This document shows positions 45,697 through 55,820 of a stretch of DNA of 64,000 nt, piece by piece. Under the pieces are notes generated by a model, which was given only the letters and a program-made list of their open reading frames with translations, was not told the origin of the DNA and did no database searches. Origin of the DNA: Gonocerus acuteangulatus (taxonomy: Eukaryota > Arthropoda > Insecta > Hemiptera > Coreidae); contig OX328123.1 in the NCBI GenBank assembly GCA_946811695.1, positions 47,266,253-47,330,252 of the forward strand. The letters are read 5' to 3'. Positions within the stretch are counted from its first letter, which is position 1. Every line of letters starts with the position of its first letter. The position numbers were made by a program, and so were the translations under genes.

Positions 45697-46285
45697 CAAT
45701 TGTGGCCCACATATATGGGACACCCTGTGTATATATATTTATGTGTATTTTTTATTCTTTTTTTTAAACGTAGACGTCGAAAGAGATAGACGACTATGTT
45801 GCGGAACTCTAAAACATAATATAAAACATACGTATATTTACTTCATCGTACAAATTATAATTACTCAAAGGCTACATTAAAATAATTCTTACACTCATAT
45901 ACATTACATTATAATTATTTGTTGCAAATTCGCAACTTACCAAAGATATACCTCTCATCGAGACCTTTCAGATGCGTCATTTTTTAATACAGAAAAATTT
46001 AGTTTTAACTATTGATATTTAAAATAGATAGGACTTTGCCTACCATTTTATTGCTGAATGCTAAGCAATAGAAACGCGAAAATAGGTTAAAAATTTGGGG
46101 TAAAGAGAAAACGCCGACTTTTGAGTGCGTGCTTTATATTTGAAACTAAATTATTTGGGATTAAAAAATTACGCATCTTATGAGGGCTACAATTTAAGTC
46201 CTTTGGGTATTTCCGATGTCTCTAGCGGTTTTAAAGTTATTTCTATTGTGGCCCGAATAAATGGCACACCCTGTATATAAGCGCG
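45697..46285. mobile_element. Inverted-repeat element (family D, copy 1)
   Basis: Inner arms 'accaaagatatacctctcat' ... 'cagatgcgtcattttttaat' and 'attaaaaaattacgcatc' ... 'taagtcctttggg' are imperfect inverses. The outer ends both carry 'ttgtggccc...gg(g/c)acaccctgt(g)tata' in direct orientation (45700 and 46245). A relative lies at 48715-49080. Superfamily unknown. Confidence 0.5.
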
Positions 46286-46939
46286 CTAGTGTGAGTACAC
46301 GCACACATATCGCACGAGTATTTCTAAAGTGACACGACTCAAAAATCGGTTTTATTCATACCGTCATAGTTAGAACTATGAAAGACATGGTAAATATATC
46401 TTTATCAACCTTTAAACTTTTATGTAGCTTCAGAGCTTGTACACCAGAGAGCTCTTGTGTCATCCTTCCTGTCTTAATCCTAAGGCTTCTTCATAGTCAA
46501 GAGTGACACATTTTCAGTTGAGTTTTATTTTAAGTTGTGAAATACTAGTGCGATGTGTTACATTGTGTGATATTATTATTGCAGGAAAAATCAATCACCA
46601 ACAGAATTAGGCTAACCCACAACAGATAAACCTCAAACCGGCTCCTATAAACTTCTTCCTTGACCCTGACTACTTTTATCTTATATATAAAAATAAAATA
46701 TGTACTGAAGTTTTTTATTCAGTGTTTTATTTTGAAAAGTCCTTGAATCAACTTTTTCCATGTTTAAGCTCCAGTTAATTTAATGAAAAAAAAAAAAAAA
46801 ATGCCCGGAACTGAATTGAGCTAAGGGTTTCCCTTGACGTCATTCAGCCCTCAAACCACCCATCCCTCCTCCTCAAGACAAGACCTCGAATCGCCTGTAC
46901 TTCAGATCACATCTAAAGCCTCAGCTAGACGGAGCTATC
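46286..46939 (+). promoter_or_regulatory. Upstream region of gene 2 with a CRE palindrome
   Basis: No TATA box is visible close to the ATG. A perfect CRE-type octamer TGACGTCA is at 46835-46842, about 100 bp upstream of the start codon, followed by a C-rich, G+C-elevated stretch to 46940. Possible initiators are TTCAGCC (46843) or TTCAGATC (46904). Regulation through CREB/ATF factors is an inference from the octamer only. Confidence 0.4.
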
Positions 46940-47012
46940 ATGGCGAGCTTACTTCACTACATCATACTCCTCATATTGGCCGTCTCAGCATTAGCTGCGC
47001 CACATCCGGCAG
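46940..47012 (+). CDS. Gene 2, exon 1: signal peptide of a small secreted precursor
   Basis: ATG at 46940, then 24 codons plus one base and donor GTATGT at 47013. It encodes MASLLHYIILLILAVSALA and APHPA: a clear signal peptide with cleavage after ALA. The phase-1 end fits exon 2 at 54504, giving an 83-residue precursor: signal peptide, short propeptide ending LEKR, and a mature peptide of about 54 residues starting EADPHHYRRKF, rich in His, Tyr, Gly, Ser, Phe. The Lys-Arg before Glu-Ala fits furin/prohormone convertase processing. The product could be a cuticle, silk/salivary or antimicrobial-type peptide; no family is recognised. Confidence 0.85.
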
Positions 47013-47127
47013 GTATGTCTATATACAAGAATACCCATTCCGCTGTACATATTTGGGATGCATAAAATAACAATACTAGGGCACATTCATACTCATTCTT
47101 TTTGTTCTTTGTTTATAATATTCTTTA

Positions 47128-47330
47128 GGCCCGGTGGCCGTGACTGTTAAGGCGTGAGCACTTAACACCCCGTGCCAAAGGTCGTGGGTTCGATTCCCAC
47201 TATGGGGTGGTGGCTTTTATTTAGAAAAAAGAAAAGGCATCAGCCCTCTCCTGGATAGGAAAGGGTGGTAACGTATAGATAACCCGACCCAAAATTCTTT
47301 TTTTAATAATAATGGACATTAAAATTTAAA
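47128..47330 (+). mobile_element. tRNA-derived SINE (family S3), in intron of gene 2
   Basis: Head 'ggcccggtggccgtgactgt' and a perfect B box 'gtgggttcgattcccac', with a long variable arm between, as in Leu/Ser-type tRNAs. Body includes 'aaaaggcatcagccctctcc'; the 3' tail is A/T-rich with AAAT repeats near 47326-47340. Copies at 61708 (-), 50430 (+, decayed) and 23605 (-, decayed). Confidence 0.75.
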
Positions 47331-47628
47331 TAAATAAATATATTATTTTTTGGTATAAATAGTAATTAGATTTATTATTTTGAGGTATTTATGTCTCAAT
47401 TTTTTTAATATTATCTATTTCTTATTATTTTGTCTCATTTTTGTTTTTGTTTTTTACTGGGACAGCTTATTGATGTCATAAAACTGTTAAAAGAGGCCAT
47501 CGCCATAGTTTCAGGCATCAAAGGAAAACAAGTAAATAAATATTATTATTCGTTCCCCGCCATACATGGATTGTATATTTCTTCTTTTTACTATTATACA
47601 TATAAATATATTTTCCTGCGAGAAGTGT

Positions 47629-48710
47629 CAGATGTAAACGCACCCTTATTGTTTGTGATAGAAATATATATCTCAGGCATAAATTGTTTGCAGTTTACAT
47701 TAGTCACAATTTCTGTCTGACATAAATATCCTGCAATAACTATCAGATGTAAACGCACCCTTATTGTTTGTGATAGAAATATATATCTCAGGCATAAATT
47801 GTTTGCAGTTTACATTAGTCACAATTTCTGTCTGTCATAAATATCCTGCAATAACTATCAGATGTAAACGCACCCTTATTGTTTGTGATAGAAATATATA
47901 TCTCAGGCATAAATTGTTTGCAGTTTACATTAGCTACAATTTCTGTCTGACATAAATATCCTGCAATAACTATCAGATGTTCCTAAACACACCCTTATTG
48001 TTTGTGATAGAAATATATATCTCAGACATAAATTGTTTGCAGTTTACATTAGTCACAATTTCTGTCTGTCATAAATATCCTGCAATAACTATCAGATGTT
48101 CCTAAACACACCCTTATTGTTTGTGATAGAAATATATATCTCAGGCATAAATTGTTTGCAGTTTACATTAGCTACAATTTCTGTCTGACATAAATATCCT
48201 GCAATAACTATCAGATGTTCCTAAACACACCCTTATTGTTTGTGATAGAAATATATATCTCAGACATAAATTGTTTGCAGTTTACATTAGCTACAATTTC
48301 TGTCTGACATAAATATCCTGCAATAACTATCAGATGTTCCTAAACGCACCCTTATTGTTTGTGATAGAAATATATATCTCAGACATAAATTGTTTGCAGT
48401 TTACATTAGCTACAATTTCTGTCTGACATAAATATCCTGCAATAACTATCAGATGTTCCTAAACACACCCTTATTGTTTGTGATAGAAATATATATCTCA
48501 GACATAAATTGTTTGCAGTTTACATTAGCTACAATTTCTGTCTGACATAAATATCCTGCAATAACTATCGGATGTTCCTAAACGCACCCTTATTGTTTGT
48601 GATAGAAATATATATCTCAGACATAAATTGTTTGCAGTTTACATTAGCTACAATTTCTGTCTGTCATAAATATCCTGCAATAACTATCAGATGTTCCTAA
48701 ACGCACCCTT
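47629..48710 (+). repeat. Tandem satellite of nine units, 115 then 119 bp
   Basis: Units begin 'cagatgt' at 47629, 47744, 47859 (115 bp each), then 47974, 48093, 48212, 48331, 48450, 48569 (119 bp each), with a partial tenth at 48688. The length step is a 4-bp insertion (TCCT) after 'cagatgt'. Alternating variants 'aggcataaa/agacataaa', 'agtcacaa/agctacaa' and 'ctgtcat/ctgacat' show how units spread. It lies in the gene 2 intron and abuts family D sequence. Confidence 0.95.
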
Positions 48711-48714
48711 ATAT

Positions 48715-49080
48715 ATTTCGCAAAATCGCAAAAGACCAAAGGTGTAGCTCTCATCGAGCCCTATCAGATGCGTAATTTTTTAATCCCAAAAAATTTAGTT
48801 TTAACTGTTAACACTAAAAATATGCACGGCTTCGGCCGCCATTTTATCGTTAAATATTAAGCAATACAAAAACAAAAATTAACATGTTTCTTTATTTTTG
48901 GAGTAGTTTTCAGATACGTATTAAAAATGTGGGGTAAAGAGGAAAGGCAGATTTTTGAGACCGCACGCTTAGCTTACGTTAAAACTAATTTGGGAATAAC
49001 AAATGAAGCATCTGAAAGTTCTCGATGAGAGCTACAGCTTCGGTCCTTTGAGTTTTGCGATATTGTCTTATGAGCAAGTT
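48715..49080. mobile_element. Inverted-repeat element (family D, copy 2)
   Basis: Arms 'accaaaggtgtagctctcat' ... 'cagatgcgtaattttttaat' and 'gcatctgaaagttctcgatg' ... 'ggtcctttgagttttgcg' are inverses. About 365 bp, no coding sequence. Confidence 0.55.
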
Positions 49081-49083
49081 TGT

Positions 49084-49085
<2 letters not shown>

Positions 49086-49155
<70 letters not shown>
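49086..49155. repeat. (TA)n microsatellite at the edge of family D copy 2
   Basis: About 35 TA units directly after the right arm. Confidence 0.95.
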
Positions 49156-49157
<2 letters not shown>

Positions 49158-49846
49158 CATATATGATTCAATTATAGCACTGTGAAAAGCCAAATAACAC
49201 AGTTTTAAGCCAATTCTTTAGTAGACAAAGTTATGTTAGGAAAATTATTGTATCATGAATTTTGGATGATCGATCTGAGATTTCAGTGTTTTTAAACAAC
49301 CGTAGATTACATCCTGGAAAAAGAAAAAATTATGAAAAACAAAACAAAAAAAAAAAAAAAAAACATTAAATATGGATAAATCAAAGGTGTAATAATAAAC
49401 TATATTGTTTGCTTCCTACATATTCCCTAGGTATTTCTCCATAAGAAACCTTGAAAATATATTATCTTTTCTACGTATCTTATGTAAGAACAAAAAAAAA
49501 ACTGATGCGGTTTTCAAAGGAATGATGGCTTCCATTAATATAAGAAAATTATAAAAATAAATTCCAGTTTATTTAATGAATCTTATAACCAGTGCCTCGT
49601 CACCTTTTATTTCTGATCATAAATTCTTGGCAACACTTCCTCTATATAATTCTTATAACTAACTCTCAGCGCCTACTGAATTTATCGAATGTGCTGTTGA
49701 GTGCAATTAAGAAGAGAATATGTTGCTCTGTATTCCGTTATTAAAGACGCTTAAATAAATCAAGATGAACCAATTAAAGAATCTTAGAGTTTTAAAGAAT
49801 TACCAGACGGATAAATTGTCCTAGATTTATATTCTAGTAATTCTAT

Positions 49847-49851
<5 letters not shown>
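49156..49851 (+). other. Gene 2 intron, no feature
   Basis: AT-rich with an A-run at 49347-49364. No gene or structured repeat. Confidence 0.5.

Positions 49852-49913
<62 letters not shown>
49852..49913. repeat. (TA)n microsatellite next to SINE S2 copy
   Basis: About 30 TA units before 'aatcagtcccg'. Confidence 0.95.
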
Positions 49914-49916
<3 letters not shown>

Positions 49917-50277
49917 CAGTCCCGTAACAGGCCACACAATTATGTTAAAATTATATATTAAAAAAAAGAAGAAAATTGTCCCATAACAGACCACGAGGGC
50001 CCTGAGGAGCAGATAATATACAGGTATCTGATCTGATTCTTGGCCATACGGTACACTAGGGAGATAGTGTGGTCAGTATTTTGCTCCGGCCGCCTGATTT
50101 TCCCCTTGGCTGCTTCGACTGCTTGAGTCATTAGCAGTACAAGGTACCCATTATTAGATTAATTAAAGGCTGGGTTGGCCTAGGGACGGTCAGGGAGGCC
50201 GAATTCAACCCTTGAACGAAGACACTAGAAGAAAAATCTTATTAGTCCAGTGCTCTATCACTGAGCTAACCTCGCCC
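49914..50277 (-). mobile_element. tRNA-derived SINE (family S2), second copy with duplicated tail
   Basis: Same body as 42995-43357 ('gaccacgagggccctgagg', 'actagggagatagtgtggtc', 'gttggcctagggacggtcag') and a shortened tRNA head ('agtgctctatcactgagcta'); the B box is lost. The tail side repeats 'cagtcccgtaacagg' outside 'gttaaaattatatattaaa', a stretch that in copy 1 is genomic flank. Confidence 0.75.
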
Positions 50278-50280
50278 CCA

Positions 50281-50383
<103 letters not shown>

Positions 50384-50429
50384 CAAAAGCTCATCTTCGA
50401 GACTGATCAGCTACTTCTAGGGGTTTTAG

Positions 50430-50615
50430 AAGCCTGTTGGCCGTGAATTAAAGGTTTTTGCATATTGGCTAAGTGCATAGTGGTGGTCCAAGGTTTGATT
50501 ACCGCAGGGTGGATTGGAAAGAAAAGGCATCGGCAATGTGCAGTAATCCATAGAAAACCCGCCCGAAAATATATTTTATGTAGAAGTGCACGTTAAAATT
50601 TAAATCTACTATATA
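50430..50615 (+). mobile_element. tRNA-derived SINE (family S3), decayed
   Basis: 'ttggccgtgaattaaagg', a poor B box 'aaggtttgattaccgc', 'aaaaggcatcggcaatg' and end 'acgttaaaatttaaat' parallel the copy at 47128. Confidence 0.6.
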
Positions 50616-50950
50616 TTTGTCAAATACCACTCACTCACTGACCTATCATCGCCCAGCCCAAACCACTTGACAGAAAAAATTGAAATTTTGCATGGACATT
50701 CCTTTTAGGATGTAAACACTCGCCATGAAAGGATTTTTTTATATTCAAATTTTTAAGTATTTTTAGAGGGGACTGAATTTTTAGTTTTAAAGAGAGCATG
50801 CTCCCCTAGGCAAAAAGCGTTGCTAGGACGATAACAGAACAGCTGCTACCGTACTGTATCTATTTCATCTATAATATAAAAATGAATCACTGAATGTGTT
50901 GCTATGCGCAAATCTCGAGAGCAACTGAACCGATTTCGCTAATTCTTCTT

Positions 50951-51071
50951 TTAGCACTTTCCTCCGAAGGAAAGTAGCTATTGAGGTTGGACTCGTGACG
51001 GAATTTTTGAAAAATGTCTTCAAATCTTTATCGATCCTACCGAGTAGACACCGAAAATGACCCCCGTTAAA

Positions 51072-51130
<59 letters not shown>

Positions 51131-52060
51131 TAAATATATACATATGTGTCTGTTAACACGGTAGCGGCCAGAGTTTTTGTTTTTTCGTCACGAAACTGGG
51201 TATATAGCATTCAATTAGCAAACGATTGAACGAGTTCGTTAACCACCAAAGTCGGTCCACCCGAAGGGGGGGTTTATCCCGAATCCAAAACACTAATTTG
51301 ACTATGTCAGCCGTAATATTTGTTATATTTCAACGAAACTTGGTATTCGTAGTGGTAATATAGAGAGAAAAGTGAGATATTAAAATGAACTAAATCGGTT
51401 CATTAGAAGGGGGGGTTTACTCCGGACCCACAATACCAATTCGCCACTACCAGCCGTGATTTTTGGTATATTTCGACGAAACTGGGTATTTGTAGTGGTA
51501 ATCCACAGGTAAATATGTGTTGTAAAAATAAACTAAATCGGTTCATTAGAAGGGGGGGGGTTTACTCCGGACCCAAATTCCTAATATACTCATACCGGTC
51601 GTAATTTCTGCTGTATTGTAACGAAACGCGGTATACGTCGTGGGTATCTCATGAGAAAGAAGTGTTGTAAAAATGAGCTGAATCGGTCAATCGGAAAGCG
51701 GGGGTTTACTTTGTAATATATTTCAATAGAAAAGCCCGCCAGCCGTAGGTTCACAAAGCCGCCGCTAGGAGCTCTTTCTACCACTAGAGGGACTGTATCC
51801 TGTTCCTGCGTTAGATCAAAATACGATAATATGAGGTTTTTTGTATTTATGACGTAGTGTAGTAGGTACCATGTGTAAATATAACTCTGGAAGCAAATTA
51901 ATAATTGGTCAGTTACTCATTACAAATTTAAAAGATAACTATTCATGTTTTTATTTTATTTATGTAGGATATTTTAAGCAAATTGTTCTGGAAAGCAGTC
52001 TACACTACCCAAATTCTGAGGAAAGTGCTTAGTTATGCAGCTCCTGCGTGACGGACTTTT
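50951..52060 (-). mobile_element. Helitron-like element, family B (copy B4), inside Helitron F
   Basis: Left end TTAGCACTTTCCTCCGAAGG (reversed 3' hairpin) at 50951; right end CTCCTGCGTGACGGACTTTT at 52041-52060. Internal tandem units and (TA)n at 51076-51127 as in B1 and B2. Inserted in a T-run (ttcttctt|ttag), consistent with T-T target use of Helentron-type elements. Confidence 0.85.
51076..51127. repeat. (TA)n microsatellite inside Helitron B4
   Basis: TA run after 'gggggtcattttcggtg' complement block and before 'gtgtctgttaacacgg'. Confidence 0.95.
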
Positions 52061-52214
52061 TATAATATTCCTTGAAGTACGAGGATGTTTCTTACGGACA
52101 GAAAAATGAAAAATATTGCCTGAAAAAGTCGAAAAACAACACTTTTCTATATTCCCATACAAAAGATTCGTAATAATACTTAAAAGTCAATTTGAACGCA
52201 AGCTGATGAACTGA

Positions 52215-52512
52215 ATGCATGTTTTAAGTCCTCCAATTTGTGGAACCATGTCAAGGTATTACATATTCTCTAAACAACTCATTGATATTGGTAGTGGTAA
52301 ATTTATAGACGTACTAACTGGCTGCATCGCCTTTCCTGAGAGTTGTTGTCAGTTAACGCGATCAAAAGCTGAACTCATTCAAAAAGTGTTTCCAAATGTT
52401 GCTCAAAATTACTTATTCCATGATTGGTTGGGCGAACGAGCTTTACTAAAGGCCAAAAACACTGATTTAAATGAATTAAATTTCAATATTCAAAATGGCA
52501 AAATAAAAAATC
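52215..52512 (+). pseudogene. Helitron PIF1-like helicase, C-terminal fragment
   Basis: The frame includes 'FSKQLIDIGSGKFIDVLTG', 'IAFPESCCQL', 'SKAELIQKVFPNVAQNY', 'WLGERALLKAKNTDLNELNF', matching the region just before the last helicase motifs in Helitron RepHel proteins and their PIF1-like relatives. Only about 90 codons are left; the Walker motifs and the Rep domain are gone. The open frame then runs into the Helitron 3' terminus and ends at 52595. Confidence 0.75.
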
Positions 52513-52742
52513 GACTGTTAGGCGGTACGAAGTTCGCCGGGTCAGCTAGTATTATCACAATAGTTGAAATAAAAATGAAAGTTGGTCAAACGTAAGGAGA
52601 GGCGTATAAGGCGAAAGGGAGAGGCAGGATTCTAGTTTAGGGAGGACACATTGGAAAGTGAAGGTGAAGGACAAAGGTTTGTTATGAAGAAACACCATTA
52701 TGAAAGACTTCCTTCACATAGCTGCAGCTCAAGTACGTATAT

Positions 52743-52777
52743 ATGTGATCCAACCTGTCGATGCGGTTGGATCACAT
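52743..52777. other. Perfect 13-bp hairpin
   Basis: ATGTGATCCAACC and its exact inverse GGTTGGATCACAT around a 9-base loop TGTCGATGC. It stands alone in the gene 2 intron; no terminator or element end is attached that I can see. Confidence 0.7.
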
Positions 52778-52903
52778 ACATCCAATGTGTTTTCAACTGA
52801 CATTCATCATTCAAGTCATTGTTTAAAATTATTTTCATTTTACTATACACTATAGTATAAACTCGATTATCCGGACTACATACTTTGTTTAGTCAAGTTA
52901 TTC

Positions 52904-52905
52904 GC

Positions 52906-52941
<36 letters not shown>
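52904..52941. repeat. Poly-T tract
   Basis: About 37 Ts in the gene 2 intron; it may mark an old retroposon tail on the minus strand, but no head is recognisable. Confidence 0.8.
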
Positions 52942-52945
<4 letters not shown>

Positions 52946-53224
52946 ATAATTCAACAAAGCTAGAACTAAAAGCAAATCCTCTTAAGCGAATCCTTCTGGA
53001 GAGTAAAGATGATCTAAAATTCGGTTTTCGTGCCACATTTCAGGTAATGAACATGACAATGACATTGATCTAGTAAGCATATCCTTTCCATCGAAGAGGT
53101 TCGATGGAAGCTGTAATAAAATATATAATAAAGTAATTGGAAACGAAAGGTGTACTGTTTTATCGACAACCTCAAAAATAACGAGAAGGAAGTAAAATGA
53201 TTAATAAATGTTGTTTCTTGGTGA

Positions 53225-53312
53225 CCCAAGAAACGTCGGCATTTCTTGTCAGGACTTAAAGCTTGCGCTATTGTGCTTTCCTCATAAGCGGGGTTTCTAT
53301 CTTGTAGAGTGG
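53225..53312 (+). mobile_element. Helitron family A 3'-end relic
   Basis: 'gtcggcatttcttg', 'ctcataagcggggtttct' parallel the consensus 'gtcggcacttccgg', 'ctataagcggggttcct'. The hairpin is lost. Confidence 0.45.
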
Positions 53313-54503
53313 ACGAAACATGCAAAAAGGGAGATTTCTAGTTGAGAAGTTATCCAGAGAAGTAAGTAAATCTTATAAGTTATCTTTGGAGGAGATCGGA
53401 CAATTGTGTAGCTGGCCTTGACGTTGCTCGATAGTAACTTTGTTTGCATGCAATGAAATTAAATTTGACATGTTCATTGAATTCTGTTCTCCCTGGCCTG
53501 GAGCTATTCTTCAACTTTCTTACAGGTTAAGTTTGGCTAATTTCTGGCCTAGTTAGCGGAAATCCAATCCAGTGGCCTCCTCATTTCTTCAATGGATTGG
53601 CTCCTGTCAGCTGCATATACTTCTTGCAAGAAATTCTGGGAGGTTCTGGCGGCCCGGCCTAATCGAAGTTGATTTCGCTTCCATTACTTTACTTGGTTCT
53701 CTTTCAAACTTCGGTCAACATTGTTACAAAACCATTATAATGGTCGGGGTTCAAGGTCTTTGGGGTCTCCTTCTCTCTTATCCATGAAAATATAATCATC
53801 TTGAAGCTTTCTCTAGGTAATTAGATTTAATCCACATTTACAGATACCAGAAAAATGTGTTTTGGATCTCTGATAAAGCTGCTGCATTCCTTAAACTTGC
53901 TCCTAGATAAAGCTCCGTTGTCCAAACCATGTGACAGTAATGAAAGTACATTTCAGTAACCTTTGTGTAAGCTGGAATCTCAATCTTACAAAATAAATTA
54001 AATGATTTTAAGAATTTAAAAATTCAAAATATCTCAACATTCTTTCTTAATCTACCACAATATGTAAATTTTATTTCTGGCGGATAAACAAACTCGTTGA
54101 CTTGCACGCAAACTAAAATGTTTTCGATAAAAGACTTCTCTTATTTGAGCAACAATGACTCGATTTAAATACTTAACAGTACAACACACAAGAACTGTGT
54201 CCTCTTACTGCGTTACCTAATAGAAGAAGACTTTCTAATATTTTCATTTGTTAGTAGACGTCAACATAGTGAAACAATGAAGTGAAATATCTAGTTAATA
54301 AAAACCCTAACTCTAAAAGAGTATCTTTGTGTATAGGAAAAATATAGTAAAGCATGAATACATGGCGTACCTATTAAGTAACATGTAGAAAGAATGATGG
54401 GTTTACTTATACTTTTTTTTTATATTATACTTCCGTATTTAGTTATAATTATTAATAACCATGCTAATATTTCCTTATTATGATTTTTGCCTTATTATTT
54501 CAG
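53313..54503 (+). other. Gene 2 intron, last part: no gene recognised
   Basis: Includes an open frame at 53572-53787 without family resemblance. The final bases (ttattatttcag) form the acceptor for exon 2. Confidence 0.5.
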
Positions 54504-54682
54504 GACTAGAAAAGCGTGAGGCAGATCCACACCACTATAGAAGGAAGTTCCGATTCCACAAGCCCCACTATGGCGGGGGATACGGAGGGAGCAGCTACGC
54601 CCAGGCATATAGCCACAGCTTCTCATCGCCTTTCGGTTCCTTTGCCAGTGCTGGTTCATTCGCCTCAGCTGGACATGGATAA
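54504..54682 (+). CDS. Gene 2, exon 2: propeptide site and mature His/Gly/Ser-rich peptide
   Basis: Acceptor TTATTTCAG ends at 54503; two bases complete the glycine codon from exon 1, then LEKREADPHHYRRKFRFHKP and a tail with GGGYGGSSYAQAYSHSF and two GSFASAG repeats, ending TAA at 54680-54682. The mature part is basic at its N-terminus (HHYRRKFRFHK) and small-residue rich at its C-terminus. The G+C content rises sharply against the flanks, as in a coding exon. No AATAAA is seen in the next 100 bp. Confidence 0.85.
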
Positions 54683-54749
54683 TTATACATAAAATAATGA
54701 GATCACGTTGACCTTTTCCAAGGGAAATGTCTGCATTACCTTTAGTATA

Positions 54750-55060
54750 TACTAGCTGTTACCCAGTGTACCATGCTACACCAACTTTATATTATATAGT
54801 TGTAAGGAACAAACATACAGCTGGTAGATTTTTTTCACCTTGCCTATGACACTTCCCGTATCAAGACCTACCTGTGTGCCAAGTTTGGTCAACATCGGTG
54901 AAACGCTGTGGATTTGTATAAGGAAAAACAGATAGACAAAAAGCTGACAGATGATTTTGACCTAGCCTATGACACTCCCCGTATCAACCCCTACCTGTGT
55001 GCCAAGTTTGGTCAAAATCGCTAAAAAGCTGTGGATTTATATGAGGAACGAATTGAATGG
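54750..55060 (+). mobile_element. LINE-like 3' tail, two tandem partial copies
   Basis: 'tgacctagcctatgacactc', 'gtgtgccaagtttggtcaa', 'gctgtggatttgtataagg' occur twice (about 54840 and 54960). The same motif returns at 60923-61040 ending in 'tatatatatagatta'. The pattern resembles RTE-type LINE 3' ends, by recollection of such tails, not by an alignment. Confidence 0.45.
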
Positions 55061-55820
55061 CTTTTTCTTTTTTTGTTCCACAATGTAGTATCCTTATACT
55101 GTGGGAGTTCATTTAGGTTCTGCAGGTTCCATCTTCCAACACTGCCTGCATTACAATCAAAGTAATATACATTTTTTTTTTATAATTTTTTTTAAGTATA
55201 ATAATAATAATAATAATATTAAAATAGAGAAATATGATAGCGTAATGATAACAACTATAATAATAATACAAATAAAAATAGTAACAATAATATTGAAAAA
55301 GAAACAAATTATAATATCAAAATTATAAATTAATTGAAAGAAATACAAAAAAAAGAATGAATATAAATGAATCAAATAAAATAAAATAACTGATTAATGA
55401 AAAGAAAACGTCCGTTCTTGCAATGGCTTATTCTTGCGATTGTTAAAACAAAATTCAATCAGGATTGTGGTCATGAGAAACTGTTCAATTATTTACAGCA
55501 GCATTATTTTTCAAAAACAAATGCACTACTTTTCTCATTTGTTCCGATACTAAACATAAAGGTATGAATTCTGTATACGCACTTTTGATAAGATTATATG
55601 ATATAATAATAAAAAATAATGATTTGTCAAAATGAAATTATTTACAGTGATAATCCATCGTCTCAGTTTAAAAATATATATATATATATATGTATGTTAA
55701 GATTGCTTTACATGCATTCAGAAAAATTTCACAAAAAGTTTTAGCGGAAATATTTTACTACAGCTCATGACAAACGTGTAGTAGATAGGGTGGGAGAAAG
55801 AGTAAAATCCTTGGCCTCTA
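55061..55820. other. AT-rich DNA, (TAA)n-like stretch
   Basis: A degenerate AAT/ATA-rich region at 55196-55330 and a short TA run at about 55675-55691. Apparent frames there are low-complexity. Confidence 0.5.

Larger units (their letters stand above)
50868..52549 (+). mobile_element. Helitron (canonical A/T insertion, family F) with helicase remnant, split by Helitron B4
   Basis: 5' end TC at 50868 preceded by A ('TCTATAATATAAAAATGAAT'). The 3' end is CTAG at 52546-52549 followed by T, after a GGCG/CGCC hairpin at about 52521-52538. This is the classical Helitron signature (TC...CTAG between A and T). The first 80 bp and the last 490 bp are separated by Helitron B4. The 3' portion encodes the end of a PIF1-like helicase. 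The first 80 bp include 'ctgaaccgatttcgctaatt', which is familiar from other arthropod Helitrons (from memory). Confidence 0.8.

Noticed and set aside
47629..48710. CRISPR-like array
   Set aside because: Units are contiguous 115-119-bp satellite repeats with no unique spacers, in an animal genome.
53572..53787. Small protein gene
   Set aside because: No recognisable domain, splice context or homologous motif; length is compatible with chance.
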